Assembly: GCF_029395355.1 (NCBI RefSeq)
Contig: NZ_CP113913.1
Span: 248,001 to 312,000 of the forward strand
Source of the DNA: Bifidobacterium sp. ESL0800
Lineage (GTDB): Bacteria > Actinomycetota > Actinomycetes > Actinomycetales > Bifidobacteriaceae
Direction: 5' to 3'
Length of the DNA stretch: 64,000 bases
In this document: one piece after another, positions 46,365-56,000 of the stretch
Layout of the letters: the number at the start of each line of letters is the position of its first letter
Numbering within the stretch: the stretch's first letter is position 1
Notes under the pieces: model-generated
The model's input: only the letters and a program-made list of their open reading frames with translations
Told to the model about the DNA's origin: nothing
Database searches by the model: none
Position numbers and translations under genes: made by a program

Positions 46365-47888
46365 TTAGTTTCGTGCCTTCACGTAGGCCTCATAGACCTG
46401 CGGGGTCGGCTCGGCTGTTTCGGTACCGTCGATCTTGAGGTTCCATTGCGGGGGATTCTCGTCCTTGCCCAAGACCCACGCGGCCTGGCGGGCGGCGCCG
46501 ATGGCGACATACTCGTCGGTGGCCGGACGCGTGACGCTCATCCCGAAAATCGCCGGACCCAGGGTGCGTACGGCCTCGGACTTCGCGCCGCCGCCGATCA
46601 GGAGGATGCGCTTGACGCTGCCGCCGAGCCCCTTGATGATTTCCAGGCAGTCGCGTTGCGAGCAGAGCAGGCCTTCGACGAAAGCACGGGCGAAATTCTG
46701 TTTGGTGGTGTTGGCGAGTGTCATGCCACTCAGTGTCGCATTGGCGTCCGGACGGTTCGGGGTGCGCTCGCCGTCAAAATAGGGGACCAGGGTAAGGCCG
46801 CCCGCACCGGGTTCGGCCTCAAGGGCGAGCCGTCCCAGCTCGTCGTAATCCACGCCCAGTGCCGCGCAACCGGCGTCGAGGATGCGTGAGCCGTTGATGG
46901 TGCAGGCCAGCGGAAGATAGTGTCCGGTGCAATCGGCGAAACCGGAGACCGCGCCGCTCAAATCGTACACCGGGTTTTCGGCGATGGCTGCTGCCACTCC
47001 CGACGTGCCGAGCGATACGCTCACATCACCCACCGACATGCCCAGGCCAAGCGATGCCATGGCGTTGTCACCGCCGCCGGGCCCGATCAGGCAGCCGCCA
47101 TCGACGGACGCGCCGGCGACGGCGGAAGCCGCCTTGACCGGTGCGCTGTCGTGAGGACCGAGGACCTTGGGAAGGATGACATCACGACGGCCGAGAACCA
47201 TCTCGATCAGGTCGTAGCGGTAGATGTTGTTGGCGGAATCGAAGTAGATGGTGCCCGAAGCGTCGGAACGGTCGGTGAAGAGAGCATCCAGATGGGCGTC
47301 CTCGCCAGCCTCCACCGGTCCGAAGCCTGCGATGCGCCAGCTGAGCCAATCGTGCGGCAGACAGATCGCCGCGATTCTTGCCGCGTTTTCCGGCTCGTTT
47401 TCGGCCACCCAGGCTAGCTTGGTCAATGTGTATGAGGCGACGGGCGACGAACCCACAGCTTTCACCCAACGTTGTCTGCCGCGTGCCACCACGTCTTCCG
47501 GCTCGTCCTCGCCGGTACGTTCCGGCGCTCCAAGCCGCGTGATGAGGTTTTGCGCCTGCGGCGCCGAACGCGTGTCGTTCCAAAGCAGCGCGTCACGAAT
47601 CACCCTTCCGCGTTTGTCGAGCAGCACCATGCCATGTTGTTGGCCGCCGACAGCCAAGGCCGACACATCGTCAAGGCCGCCGGCCTGTTTGCTGGCTTCA
47701 AGAAAAGCCTGCCACCAGTATTCCGGATCGACGCTGGTGCCGTCGGGGTGTTTGGCCTGCCCGAAGCGCACGAGTTCGCCTGTATCGGCGTCGGTGACGC
47801 GGACCTTGGTCGATTGTGTCGAGGTGTCGATTCCTGCCACCAACGTCTGGTGAACGGAACCGCTTTGTGATTGTTGCTCGATCATCAT
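46365..47888 (-). CDS. xylB: Xylulokinase
   Basis: A 507-residue FGGY-family sugar kinase that phosphorylates D-xylulose to xylulose 5-phosphate, which bifidobacteria feed to phosphoketolase. Motifs: VAGIDTSTQSTKVRV (phosphate 1), GGQQHGMVLLD, LLWNDTRSAPQA, GGGDNAMASLGLG, SLGTSGVAAA, VPYFDGERTPNRPDA, and ILLIGGGAKSEAVR with IGAARQAAW (adenosine region). ATG 47888 follows GAAAGGCAGGA. It diverges from a ROK regulator across a 331-bp gap with candidate operators. A xylose isomerase gene is not in the window. A hairpin built on CAGGATTG and its complement (about 46291-46341) lies downstream, between the convergent xylB and TetR genes. Confidence 0.92.
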   Translation of the reverse strand: MMIEQQSQSGSVHQTLVAGIDTSTQSTKVRVTDADTGELVRFGQAKHPDGTSVDPEYWWQAFLEASKQAGGLDDVSALAVGGQQHGMVLLDKRGRVIRDALLWNDTRSAPQAQNLITRLGAPERTGEDEPEDVVARGRQRWVKAVGSSPVASYTLTKLAWVAENEPENAARIAAICLPHDWLSWRIAGFGPVEAGEDAHLDALFTDRSDASGTIYFDSANNIYRYDLIEMVLGRRDVILPKVLGPHDSAPVKAASAVAGASVDGGCLIGPGGGDNAMASLGLGMSVGDVSVSLGTSGVAAAIAENPVYDLSGAVSGFADCTGHYLPLACTINGSRILDAGCAALGVDYDELGRLALEAEPGAGGLTLVPYFDGERTPNRPDANATLSGMTLANTTKQNFARAFVEGLLCSQRDCLEIIKGLGGSVKRILLIGGGAKSEAVRTLGPAIFGMSVTRPATDEYVAIGAARQAAWVLGKDENPPQWNLKIDGTETAEPTPQVYEAYVKARN

Positions 47889-48003
47889 TCCTGCCTTTCT
47901 GGTTACGCCGGACACCGCTACGTGCCTGTACTGCCGCGTTTGAAACGAGTCTACTGACAATCCATTTGTGGATTATACCGGCCATATTAGTTAAATCAAT
48001 AGA

Positions 48004-48127
48004 TTATTTCAATGGTACCGTGTTTCTGCGGTTTTCACAATCGTGTATCGAAGATATCGGCCGTGCAAGGACAGGGCCAAAATATGATGGATGACCATTC
48101 GTGTCCTAGGGATAACCATTGAAATAA
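48004..48127. promoter_or_regulatory. Paired inverted operator candidates between xylB and ROK gene
   Basis: TTATTTCAATGGT (48004-48016) and its perfect complement ACCATTGAAATAA (48115-48127) lie 98 bp apart in the divergent promoter region. The second copy extends to GATAACCATTGAAATAACC, and shares ATAACCATT with the operator before the importer gene. Probably sites for the ROK repressor, allowing looping. No other gene is seen in this 331-bp gap. Confidence 0.6.
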
Positions 48128-48219
48128 CCGGAACGGGAAGGCGACGATCTGAGCCATGGTTGCGCGCGGTATTTCGTCCCGGCTGATACAGTGAACATAT
48201 TGTTTAGAAAGAGGCGGTT

Positions 48220-49443
48220 ATGGCGCTGAAAAGTATCAATCAGGATGATTTGCGTAATCACAATCTTTCGGTGGTCCTCTCCACGCTGCTCCAATCGCCC
48301 AAGCCGATGAGCCGTGCCAAGCTTGCGAAGGCCACGGGGCTGACGAAAGCCACGATGTCGCTTCTGGTGCCCATGCTGGTCTCTTCCGATGCTCTTGAGG
48401 AGGGGACGCCGGTTTCCGCGGGCACGACCTACGGCAGGCCCAGTACTCCGTTGAATATTTCCGGCCGGCGCTTCTGCTCGATAGGGCTGCAGATCAATAC
48501 CGATGGATATGGCTTCATCGTGCTGGCGCTTGACGGTTCCGTGGTGGCCGAACGTTGGGTGAGCCGGTCTATGGAGGCCAGCGATCCCGATGAGGTCTTC
48601 GCCCAGCTTGACAAGCTCGTGAGCGTCGGCGAGCAGGAAATCGGCAAGAAGGGCTTACGTCTCGTCGGTACCGTGCTGGCGCTTCCCGGACTCGTCACCG
48701 ACGATATGATGCTGTTGTCCGCCAAAAATCTTGGTTGGAAGCAATTGGAGCTTTCGCGGTTCAACGTGGTCAAACGGCTGGATGCGCTGGTCGACAACGA
48801 GGCGAATCTGGCCGCTTTGGCGCAGATACCGGGGTATGCCACACCGCGAAACAGAAAAAGCGTGGTGGGCCCGACCGACTCGTTCATCTATATCTCCACG
48901 GATATCGGCATCGGCGGAGCCGTGGTTCGGCATGGCCAGGTCGACCGCGGTGATTCCGGGTTCGCCGGCGAGCTCGGCCACGTCTCTGTCGCGCTTGACG
49001 GGCCGCAATGCACCTGCGGACGTTGCGGATGCCTGGAAATGTACGCCGGGCGCAAGGCCTTGGTGGAGGCTTCCGGCGTCGCCGATCCCGGGGTCTCGAC
49101 ACGAATGGAAGCGGTGGACGAGGTGCTTGCCCGTTACAAGGCGCACGACGACCGCACCGTAGCCGCGGTCGACCGGGCGGTGCGTGCTTTGACATCCGTG
49201 CTTGCGTCGTCCATCAATATCCTTGATATCGATACGGTCGTTCTGGGCGGTCTCTGGGACAGGTTCGGAAAGACGCTGACCCGCAGGCTCAGTCATGAGC
49301 TTGAATTGCAGATATTGAGTTATCCCGAGGTGCAGCCACGGGTGTTGCTGCCCGACGTCAATACCCGGCCCGCGCTTTTGGGGGCGGCGAAAGTGGGGTT
49401 GCGCAGGTTCATAGACAATCCGCTTGCGTTCATGAACTCCTGA
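48220..49443 (+). CDS. ROK family transcriptional regulator (XylR/NagC type)
   Basis: A 407-residue regulator with an N-terminal winged helix (SRAKLAKATGLTKATMSLLV) and a ROK sugar-kinase-like domain. The zinc-binding ROK motif is seen as GPQCTCGRCGCLEMYAG with GELGHVSV before it, and the nucleotide-site Gly-rich phrase is ISTDIGIGGAVV. ROK repressors release DNA when a sugar binds; with divergent xylB, xylose or a xylo-oligosaccharide is the likely signal. ATG 48220 is preceded by an AGAAAGAGG site. Candidate operators lie upstream of it and of the importer. Confidence 0.9.
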   Translation: MALKSINQDDLRNHNLSVVLSTLLQSPKPMSRAKLAKATGLTKATMSLLVPMLVSSDALEEGTPVSAGTTYGRPSTPLNISGRRFCSIGLQINTDGYGFIVLALDGSVVAERWVSRSMEASDPDEVFAQLDKLVSVGEQEIGKKGLRLVGTVLALPGLVTDDMMLLSAKNLGWKQLELSRFNVVKRLDALVDNEANLAALAQIPGYATPRNRKSVVGPTDSFIYISTDIGIGGAVVRHGQVDRGDSGFAGELGHVSVALDGPQCTCGRCGCLEMYAGRKALVEASGVADPGVSTRMEAVDEVLARYKAHDDRTVAAVDRAVRALTSVLASSINILDIDTVVLGGLWDRFGKTLTRRLSHELELQILSYPEVQPRVLLPDVNTRPALLGAAKVGLRRFIDNPLAFMNS

Positions 49444-49693
49444 AGGTAGCGTCAGCCGTTCTGCCATGGCTCGCTTGGTATGTATACATGATTACTTTTC
49501 GATTCTTGGTTTCCGTGATTTTCCAAGAAGGGCCAACGATTTTGGGTAGGCCATAACCAGCGTCGATAGCACGGAGGGTGTGCCGGCAAAACCGATGCTG
49601 ATAGAGTGGCGGTTGGCGTCTCCGCCCGAACTGTGCAGGTCAAGGGGCGTCGAGGTTAACACGCTGTGCACAGTTTGAATGCAAGGAACTACT

Positions 49694-50560
49694 GTGGACG
49701 ACTCTGCCCCCAATACCAAATTCCCGAATGATACGGATCAATCCGCGAACGAAAACAGACCGAGAACGGATCAGAAATCGAACGGACAAACGGATTTCGG
49801 ACGATACGTTTCCGCGCAATCCGAGGCTTCTTTGTCGTCGGATTCTTCTTTAATGACTACTTCAAACGTTCACGGGTCTTCGGCACCCTCCCAACCAACG
49901 AAGGCCCAAACCGAACTTGAATCCAGGTCCTTCTCCCAACCCGCTTCCAAGCCCATAGTCGTTTCGGTTTCGCGTTTGCGCTGGCGTGCTGCGGACATCG
50001 CCCTTGGCGCGGCACTTGGTGTGGCTTGTGGCGTTTTCTTCTGGGGATTTAATTTCGCCTATGCGTGGATCGCCCCGCTGCTTCGCGCCGTCCTTCCCGG
50101 CATCACCAGCCTGTTTCACGCGTTTTGGTATTTCTCCGGTCCGCTGGCGCTGCTCATCATCCGCAAACCCGGTGCCGCGATGTACGTCGATATCATCGGC
50201 AGCCTGACCGAAACGCTGTTCGGCAATCAGTATTCCTTTACTTTCGTCTTTCTTTCGGCGCTTTTACAGGGATTGTTTGCGGAGGTCCCCTTCGCGATTT
50301 TCCGTTACCGGAAGTTCAATCTGCCCCTGAGCGTCGCCTCCGGTGCTCTGACGGCGGTGGAATATGGTTTTTATGTTCTGCTCACACGTTTGCAGGGTGT
50401 TGCCCTGGTCAGTCCGCGAGGCCTGACCCATATGACCTGCGAAATCATCGGTGGCATACTCATTGCCGGGGTGATGAGCTGGTTCCTCTACCTTGCCATC
50501 GCCAAAACCGGCGCGTTGGACCGTTTTGCCTCCGGCCGCGCGGTGAGAAGCAGAAAATAG
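49694..50560 (+). CDS. YkoE-like ECF transporter S component
   Basis: A 288-residue membrane protein. The first 90 residues are Ser/Asn/Gln-rich and poorly conserved-looking, followed by WRAADIALGAALGVACGVFFWG and about five more hydrophobic segments. The phrase SGPLALLIIRKPGAAMYVDIIGSLTE with GNQYS and LLQGLFAEVPF is characteristic of YkoE, the substrate-capture part of a hydroxymethylpyrimidine/thiamine transporter. I prefer GTG 49694 for its AAGGAA site; ATG 49679 is also in frame. The ATPase and T component genes (YkoD, YkoC) are absent downstream. No TPP riboswitch is recognisable in the 250-bp gap upstream. Confidence 0.75.
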   Translation: MDDSAPNTKFPNDTDQSANENRPRTDQKSNGQTDFGRYVSAQSEASLSSDSSLMTTSNVHGSSAPSQPTKAQTELESRSFSQPASKPIVVSVSRLRWRAADIALGAALGVACGVFFWGFNFAYAWIAPLLRAVLPGITSLFHAFWYFSGPLALLIIRKPGAAMYVDIIGSLTETLFGNQYSFTFVFLSALLQGLFAEVPFAIFRYRKFNLPLSVASGALTAVEYGFYVLLTRLQGVALVSPRGLTHMTCEIIGGILIAGVMSWFLYLAIAKTGALDRFASGRAVRSRK

Positions 50561-50736
50561 GATTCGGCGCATCTGGTTTTGCTTCAGCGATACAGTTCTT
50601 GTCGCCGCGGCGGAAGATGGCATGATTCGGTGTTTTGGCTCATTGCCTTACCAATGTCCGATACGGATGTTCGAACCCGCCGGCGAATCACTGGTCAGAG
50701 CGTTTGATAAAGTAGGTAAGTTGGTTTTGCCAACGT

Positions 50737-50810
50737 GGGGCTTTAGCTCAGTCGGTTAGAGCAGCGGACTCATAATCCGTCGGTCCAGGGTTCAAGCCCC
50801 TGAGGCCCCA
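50737..50810 (+). tRNA. tRNA with CAU anticodon, probably elongator Met
   Basis: A 74-nt cloverleaf: acceptor GGGGCTT with AGGCCCC and discriminator A, D arm GCTCAGTCGGTTAGAGC, anticodon loop CTCATAA, T arm with GGTTCAAGCCCC. CCA is not encoded. A CAU anticodon could also be the lysidine-modified Ile tRNA. Confidence 0.92.
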
Positions 50811-50885
50811 CTCATTGCCTTTATGTAATTATTATCGTTTTACAATAACTCCCAGTCGGAGCGTCGGCTTCTGTTTTGCTGTCTG

Positions 50886-52097
50886 CTATTCGTCGAAAAA
50901 TTGGTATCTTACATTGAGCCGGTAGTGTTCTTGGGCTTGGAGAATCGGGCTGATTTGGGTTGTATCGTTGATTGCGTTCGGAGCGAAGCCCGGTTCGAGG
51001 CATAACCCGCTTGCGGCTTGATAGTGGTGTCCGTCTCTGCCGAGCATGGGAGGAAGAAAACCGGCGGTATAGAGCAGAATGCATGGGGAATTGGCGTAGA
51101 CGTTCATGCCAATTCCTGATTGTGGTGCCCGGACCTGTGCCAGAAGACGTTGCGCGGGAATATCGTGGGATCCTTCGCGCACATATTCGGTTGCAGCCGG
51201 GCGGATGTTTCTTTTCTCGGCCCCTGTATCGGTCTCAGCAGTCTGATTCGATTTCCGTGTTTTCCGCTGCCCCTTATCTGCGGCTTGCTCGAATACGAAC
51301 GTATGGTTGTATCCGTGCCCGATTCGCAATTGCTCGTTACGGGTTTCGCGTTTTTGCGCCTTCTCTATGGCAATGGGTGAACGGAAATCCATCGGCGTTC
51401 CTGCGACGGGTCGTGCGCCGCCAGCCAAAGGCACGAACTGTGCGTCGGTCGGCAGATATCCTGTGGCCGGAATATGCAACAGATGATTATCGATGGTTCC
51501 TTGTCCTTCCCCTTCCAGATTCCAGTAGATGTGGGTCGTGAGGTTTGCGATGGTCGCCTTGTCGGCGACGCCTTCGATATCCAGTCGCAGTTCATTGTTG
51601 TCCATCAGGGTATAACATGCCTTGATACGGAAGTTTCCCGGGTGACATTGATCCATATCGTGGCTGAACAAACTGAAGGTGAGAGATCGGCCATCTGCTT
51701 TCGTGCAATCCCAGATTCTGCGTTCGTATCCGTTCGGCCCGCTGTGGTTGCTGTTGCGGTTTTCATTGGCATCTAGAACGTATCGATGGCTGCCTATCGA
51801 ATATTGTGCGTCTTTGATGCGATTGGCGTTTCGGCCGATGATAGCCCCCATACAGCTTTCGTCGTTTTCATACTGTTTGGCATCACCCAGCCCAAGCGCG
51901 ACGTCGACCGGTGTTCCGTCACGGTTCGGCACATACAGGGCCATCAATCTGGCACCGTAATCCGTCAGCAACGCCTTCATCCCTGTGCTTGCGTTGGCGA
52001 TGATGAATTCCTTCGGCTCCGGCTGGACATCGGTATCATCTGCGCCGCTGAAAGTGTGATTGCAGTCGCGTTGTGATTTTGCGATTTGATGGTTCAT
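50886..52097 (-). CDS. galM: Aldose 1-epimerase (galactose mutarotase)
   Basis: A 403-residue mutarotase that interconverts alpha and beta anomers of galactose or related sugars. Motifs: LTDYGARLMALYVPNRDG, VALGLGDAKQYE, GAIIGRNANRI, the catalytic-His block NLTTHIYWNLEG, GHGYNHTFVF, and the catalytic Glu in GLCLEPG near the end. A hydrophilic insert of about 45 residues (after EQAADKG) makes it longer than usual (about 345). The start overlaps the stop of the AraC gene by 4 bp, so the two are coupled. It belongs to the galactoside locus that runs divergently to 62363. Confidence 0.87.
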   Translation of the reverse strand: MNHQIAKSQRDCNHTFSGADDTDVQPEPKEFIIANASTGMKALLTDYGARLMALYVPNRDGTPVDVALGLGDAKQYENDESCMGAIIGRNANRIKDAQYSIGSHRYVLDANENRNSNHSGPNGYERRIWDCTKADGRSLTFSLFSHDMDQCHPGNFRIKACYTLMDNNELRLDIEGVADKATIANLTTHIYWNLEGEGQGTIDNHLLHIPATGYLPTDAQFVPLAGGARPVAGTPMDFRSPIAIEKAQKRETRNEQLRIGHGYNHTFVFEQAADKGQRKTRKSNQTAETDTGAEKRNIRPAATEYVREGSHDIPAQRLLAQVRAPQSGIGMNVYANSPCILLYTAGFLPPMLGRDGHHYQAASGLCLEPGFAPNAINDTTQISPILQAQEHYRLNVRYQFFDE

Positions 52098-52954
52098 TCC
52101 TTGATCATGCTCCTGTTGCGGAATTCCATGGGCGACATTCCCGTTTTCCGTTTGAACAGGGCGCAGAAGGCGCTGGTGTCCGAGAATCCGCACTCCGCGC
52201 ACAGCTGTTTCAAAGGGATGTTGGAATTGATCAGCCGGTATTTTGCGGCATGCATTCTTGCGTCGAGGAGATAGGCGTGAGGTGTATAGCCTGTTTCTTT
52301 TTTGAATACCCGTATGAAATGGTATTCGCTCATGAACGCGTTCTGCGCGAGTTGTGTGACGGTGAGCGGTTTTTCGAGGTTCGAGGCGATGAACGTGAGT
52401 ACGTCGTCGATATCGTGCGGCTTGCGTTGCTTCGTATTTTTCTGTTCTTCGGTGCCGATGACAAGTTCGGTAAGGATATCGGTGATGTATTTCGACATTT
52501 GCGCTTCAGAAATCCTGGATTGAGAATGAAAGACATCGATGATATTCGACATCCTGGTCAGCGCACGGTTTGGGTTTTTGATGATGAAAACAGTGCCGAG
52601 TCTTGAGTGAATGAGATCGAAATATGGCCTTGACATGGTTCCGTCGAAATGGAGCCAAAGAACCTCGCATCCGGTTCTGGTCTCATAGGAGTGGAATCGG
52701 TAGCAATCCAGCAACACGAAATCGCCTTTTCGCGCAATCTGGGTTCCTTCGTGCGTCGAGATGGTGAATGTGCCGTCTCTGATATACATCAGCAGGAAAC
52801 TGTCAAATGAGCTGCGTTCCTGCCGATATCCGCTTTCGTAGCGGAACAGGCCGATGCGCAGCGGATAGAAGAAGGTCGACGTCGCCGTTCTGCTCGGCGT
52901 GTAGATGTAAAAGTCCGACCTATTGTTGTCGATGTTGCGTTCAGCTGGCTTCAT
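52094..52954 (-). CDS. AraC family transcriptional regulator
   Basis: A 286-residue regulator with an N-terminal cupin-like sugar-sensing domain (GTFTISTHEGTQIARKGDFVLLDCYRFHSYET) and a C-terminal double helix-turn-helix, VTQLAQNAFMSEYHFIRVFK then IPLKQLCAECGFSDTSAFCA. ATG 52954 has GGAG 5 bp upstream. It is divergent from the DUF5107/importer/GH35 operon and probably activates it on galactoside. It is translationally coupled to galM. Confidence 0.92.
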   Translation of the reverse strand: MKPAERNIDNNRSDFYIYTPSRTATSTFFYPLRIGLFRYESGYRQERSSFDSFLLMYIRDGTFTISTHEGTQIARKGDFVLLDCYRFHSYETRTGCEVLWLHFDGTMSRPYFDLIHSRLGTVFIIKNPNRALTRMSNIIDVFHSQSRISEAQMSKYITDILTELVIGTEEQKNTKQRKPHDIDDVLTFIASNLEKPLTVTQLAQNAFMSEYHFIRVFKKETGYTPHAYLLDARMHAAKYRLINSNIPLKQLCAECGFSDTSAFCALFKRKTGMSPMEFRNRSMIKE

Positions 52955-53014
52955 TGCGGCTCCATGATGCTGGTTTAATAGCAATTATTTTATATTCTAG
53001 GACAATTTTTAATG

Positions 53015-53042
53015 TTTACAAACCATTTCTCGACTTTATACT
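53015..53042 (+). promoter_or_regulatory. Promoter of the DUF5107-led operon
   Basis: TTTACA (53015-53020) and TATACT (53037-53042) are separated by 16 bp, placing the transcript start about 50 bp before ATG 53098. The AraC gene is divergent in the same region. Confidence 0.6.
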
Positions 53043-53097
53043 GGAGCAAGTTCGTAAATACAAAGAAGTTACGGATAGACAGGGAAGCGGGATAGAA

Positions 53098-56000
53098 ATG
53101 TCAGTGACCATTGAAGATACGACGCTCATCATTCCTACTTATGAAGTCGGCCAACCGGACAGGAACCCGGAATTCATAGAGAAGCGTGTCTATCAGGGCA
53201 GCTCAGGCCGTGTCTACCCATATCCCGTCATCGAGACGATCAATGACGAATGCCATGACAAGACGTACAAGGCCGTCATCATCGAAAACGAATACCTCAA
53301 AGTGACCGTGCTGCCCGAACTTGGCGGGCGGATTCAGTATGCGACGGACAAGACCAACGGCTACGATTTCGTCTATCGCAACGAAGTCATCAAACCTGCT
53401 TTGGTAGGGCTGCTTGGCCCTTGGATTTCCGGGGGAATCGAGTTCAATTGGCCGCAGCACCACCGTCCCACCACATATCTGCCTGTCGATTACTCAATCG
53501 AGGATCTGGCCGACGGGGGCAAAGCGGTACTCTGCCACGATACCGATCAGATGTACGGCACGCAGGTGACGGCAAAAATCGCATTGCACCCGGGCAAGGC
53601 CTATATCGAGATATCGGCTCAGCTTTATAACGGTACGTCGCTTCCCCAAAGTTTTCTGTGGTGGGCGAATCCTGCGGTTCCCGTCAACGAACATACCAAG
53701 ACGATCATGCCACCAGACGTCACGGCGGTGATGGATCACGGCAAGCGAGCCGTGAGCCGCTATCCGATTGCGACCGGTGTCTATTACAAGCACGATTATT
53801 CCGACGGTGTCGATATCGGCCGTTACAAGAACATTCCCGTCCCCACAAGCTATATGGCCGCACACTCGGATTACGACTTCGTCGGCGGTTACGATTTCGG
53901 CAAAGGTGCGGGCATCCTGCATGTCGCCGACCATCATATTTCCCCAGGTAAAAAGCAATGGACATGGGGATGCGGTGATTTTGGAAAGGCTTGGGACCGC
54001 AACCTGACTGATGCCAACGGCCCGTATGTGGAATTGATGACCGGCGTGTTCACCGACAACCAGCCGGATTTCAGCTGGCTGAAACCTTTTGAAGGCAAGA
54101 CGTTCACGCAGTATTTCATGCCGTATAAAGCCGTCGGCCAGGTCAAAAACGCCAGTGTCGATGCGGCTGTGAACCTTGAGGTCGGGCCCGAGGATGTTCT
54201 GGGTGCCGCCGGTGAGAAGGAGGGCGTCGAGGCCCAAGGGCTCTCCGGCTCGCAGGGCAGGGTGACGGTATACGCGACGCAGGTTTTCAAGGATGCCACC
54301 GTAACGGTGAGAAGCAAAGGCGGGGAAGACTTGTTCTTCCGCCGTGCGACCCTCGGCCCCAACGATGTGTTCACCGCGGAATTCAAAACACAGGGCATGG
54401 CCAAAAGCGAGATAACGGTTCGCGTGTGCGATGCGGGCGGACGGGAATTGGTGTCTTACACCCCGCTTCCGGAAACGATTGCGAAAATGCCCGCTCCGGC
54501 CCAGGCCGCCGACCTGCCGGAGAAAATAGCGACCAATGAGGAGCTGCTGCTCACGGGTCTGCATCTTGAGCAGTACCGTCACGCCACATATAGGCCGGAT
54601 CCGTATTATCTTGAAGGGCTCAAACGTGATCCGATGGACGCTCGTATCAACAACGCCTATGGCCGTCTGCTCCTTCGCCGTGGTGATTTCAGTGACGCCG
54701 AGCGTCATTTCCGCAAGGCGATCAAACGTCTGACCTTGAGAAACGCCCGGCCTTACGATTGCGAGCCATACTATAACCTTGGGGTTTCGCTGTTTTATCA
54801 AGGTGATTGCGACAAGGCGTTCGATGCCTTCTACAAAGCGACTTGGGACGATGCCCAGAAGGAACGCGCGTTGTTCTATATGGCTGCCATCGCCGCCAGA
54901 CGCGGGGATTTTGCTCACGCCTTGGAATATGCGGACTCGGCGCTGACCCGAAACACCATGAATATCAAGGCTCGCGCGCTTAAGACGTACACGTTGAGAA
55001 AGCTGGGTCGGCAGGAGGATGCCTTGCGGCAAGCCGAGGCCAATCTTAAACTCAACGAATTCGATTTCGTCTCTGGCTACGAGGCGGTCCTGCTTGGTGC
55101 GGATTCCACGAGGCTGGCAAATTCGATGAGGGGCTTCTACCAGAATTATCTGCAGACCGCGCGCGACTATGCATTTTTCGGCGCATTGGACGAGGCTTTG
55201 GATGTGCTTGCACACAGTGATAAGAACCAGCCGATGGTCAGATATTATCAAGGTTATTATCTTCAGCAATCGGGTCGTACGAAAGAAGCCGAAAAAGCAT
55301 TCCGTGCCGCGCAGGCCGCCCCGAGTGACTATTGCTTCCCGAACAAGCTGGAGGACATCGCCCCGCTTTCGGCTGCCATGCAGACAACCGACGAAAGCAA
55401 GGCCCCGTACTATCTCGGCTGCCTTTACTATGACAAGACGCTGTCGGAGAAGGCGATCGGTCTTTGGGAACATTCACGGGATTTGGACCCTGCTTTCCCC
55501 ACCGTTCACCGCAACCTCGCGCTGGCCTACTTCAATAAACGGGGCGACGCCCAATCGGCACAAAAGGAGATCGAGGAAGCCTACAGGCTTGATCAATCCG
55601 ATGCCAAGGTGTTTTTGGAATGTGACCAGCTTCATCGCAAGATTGGTTGGACATACGGCCAACGATTGGAGGACTTTGAACGGCATCCCGATGTTGTCGC
55701 CAGTCGCGACGACCTCACCATCGAATATCTGACGGTTTTGAATCAGACCGGTCACTGTGACTTGGCCTACCGGCTCATGGGTCAACGTCGTTTCCACCCG
55801 TGGGAAGGAGGCGAGGGCAAAGTCACAGGCCAGTATCGTATCTCGTTGACCCTGCTCGCCAAAGACGCCATGGCGGCGGGCCAATGGCAAAAGGCGAAGG
55901 AACTGCTGGAACAGGCCTTGACCTACCCCCATAATCTGGGTGAAGGCAAGCTTGAGGGGCAGAAGGACAACGACATCCATTACTATCTGGGAATCGTCTC

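Noticed and set aside
49540..49680. TPP riboswitch before ykoE
   Set aside because: Only short resemblances on either strand; the conserved CTGAGA and GAACCTGAT blocks are not in the required order.
50737..50810. tRNA as an island attachment site
   Set aside because: No repeated tRNA 3' end and no integrase nearby.
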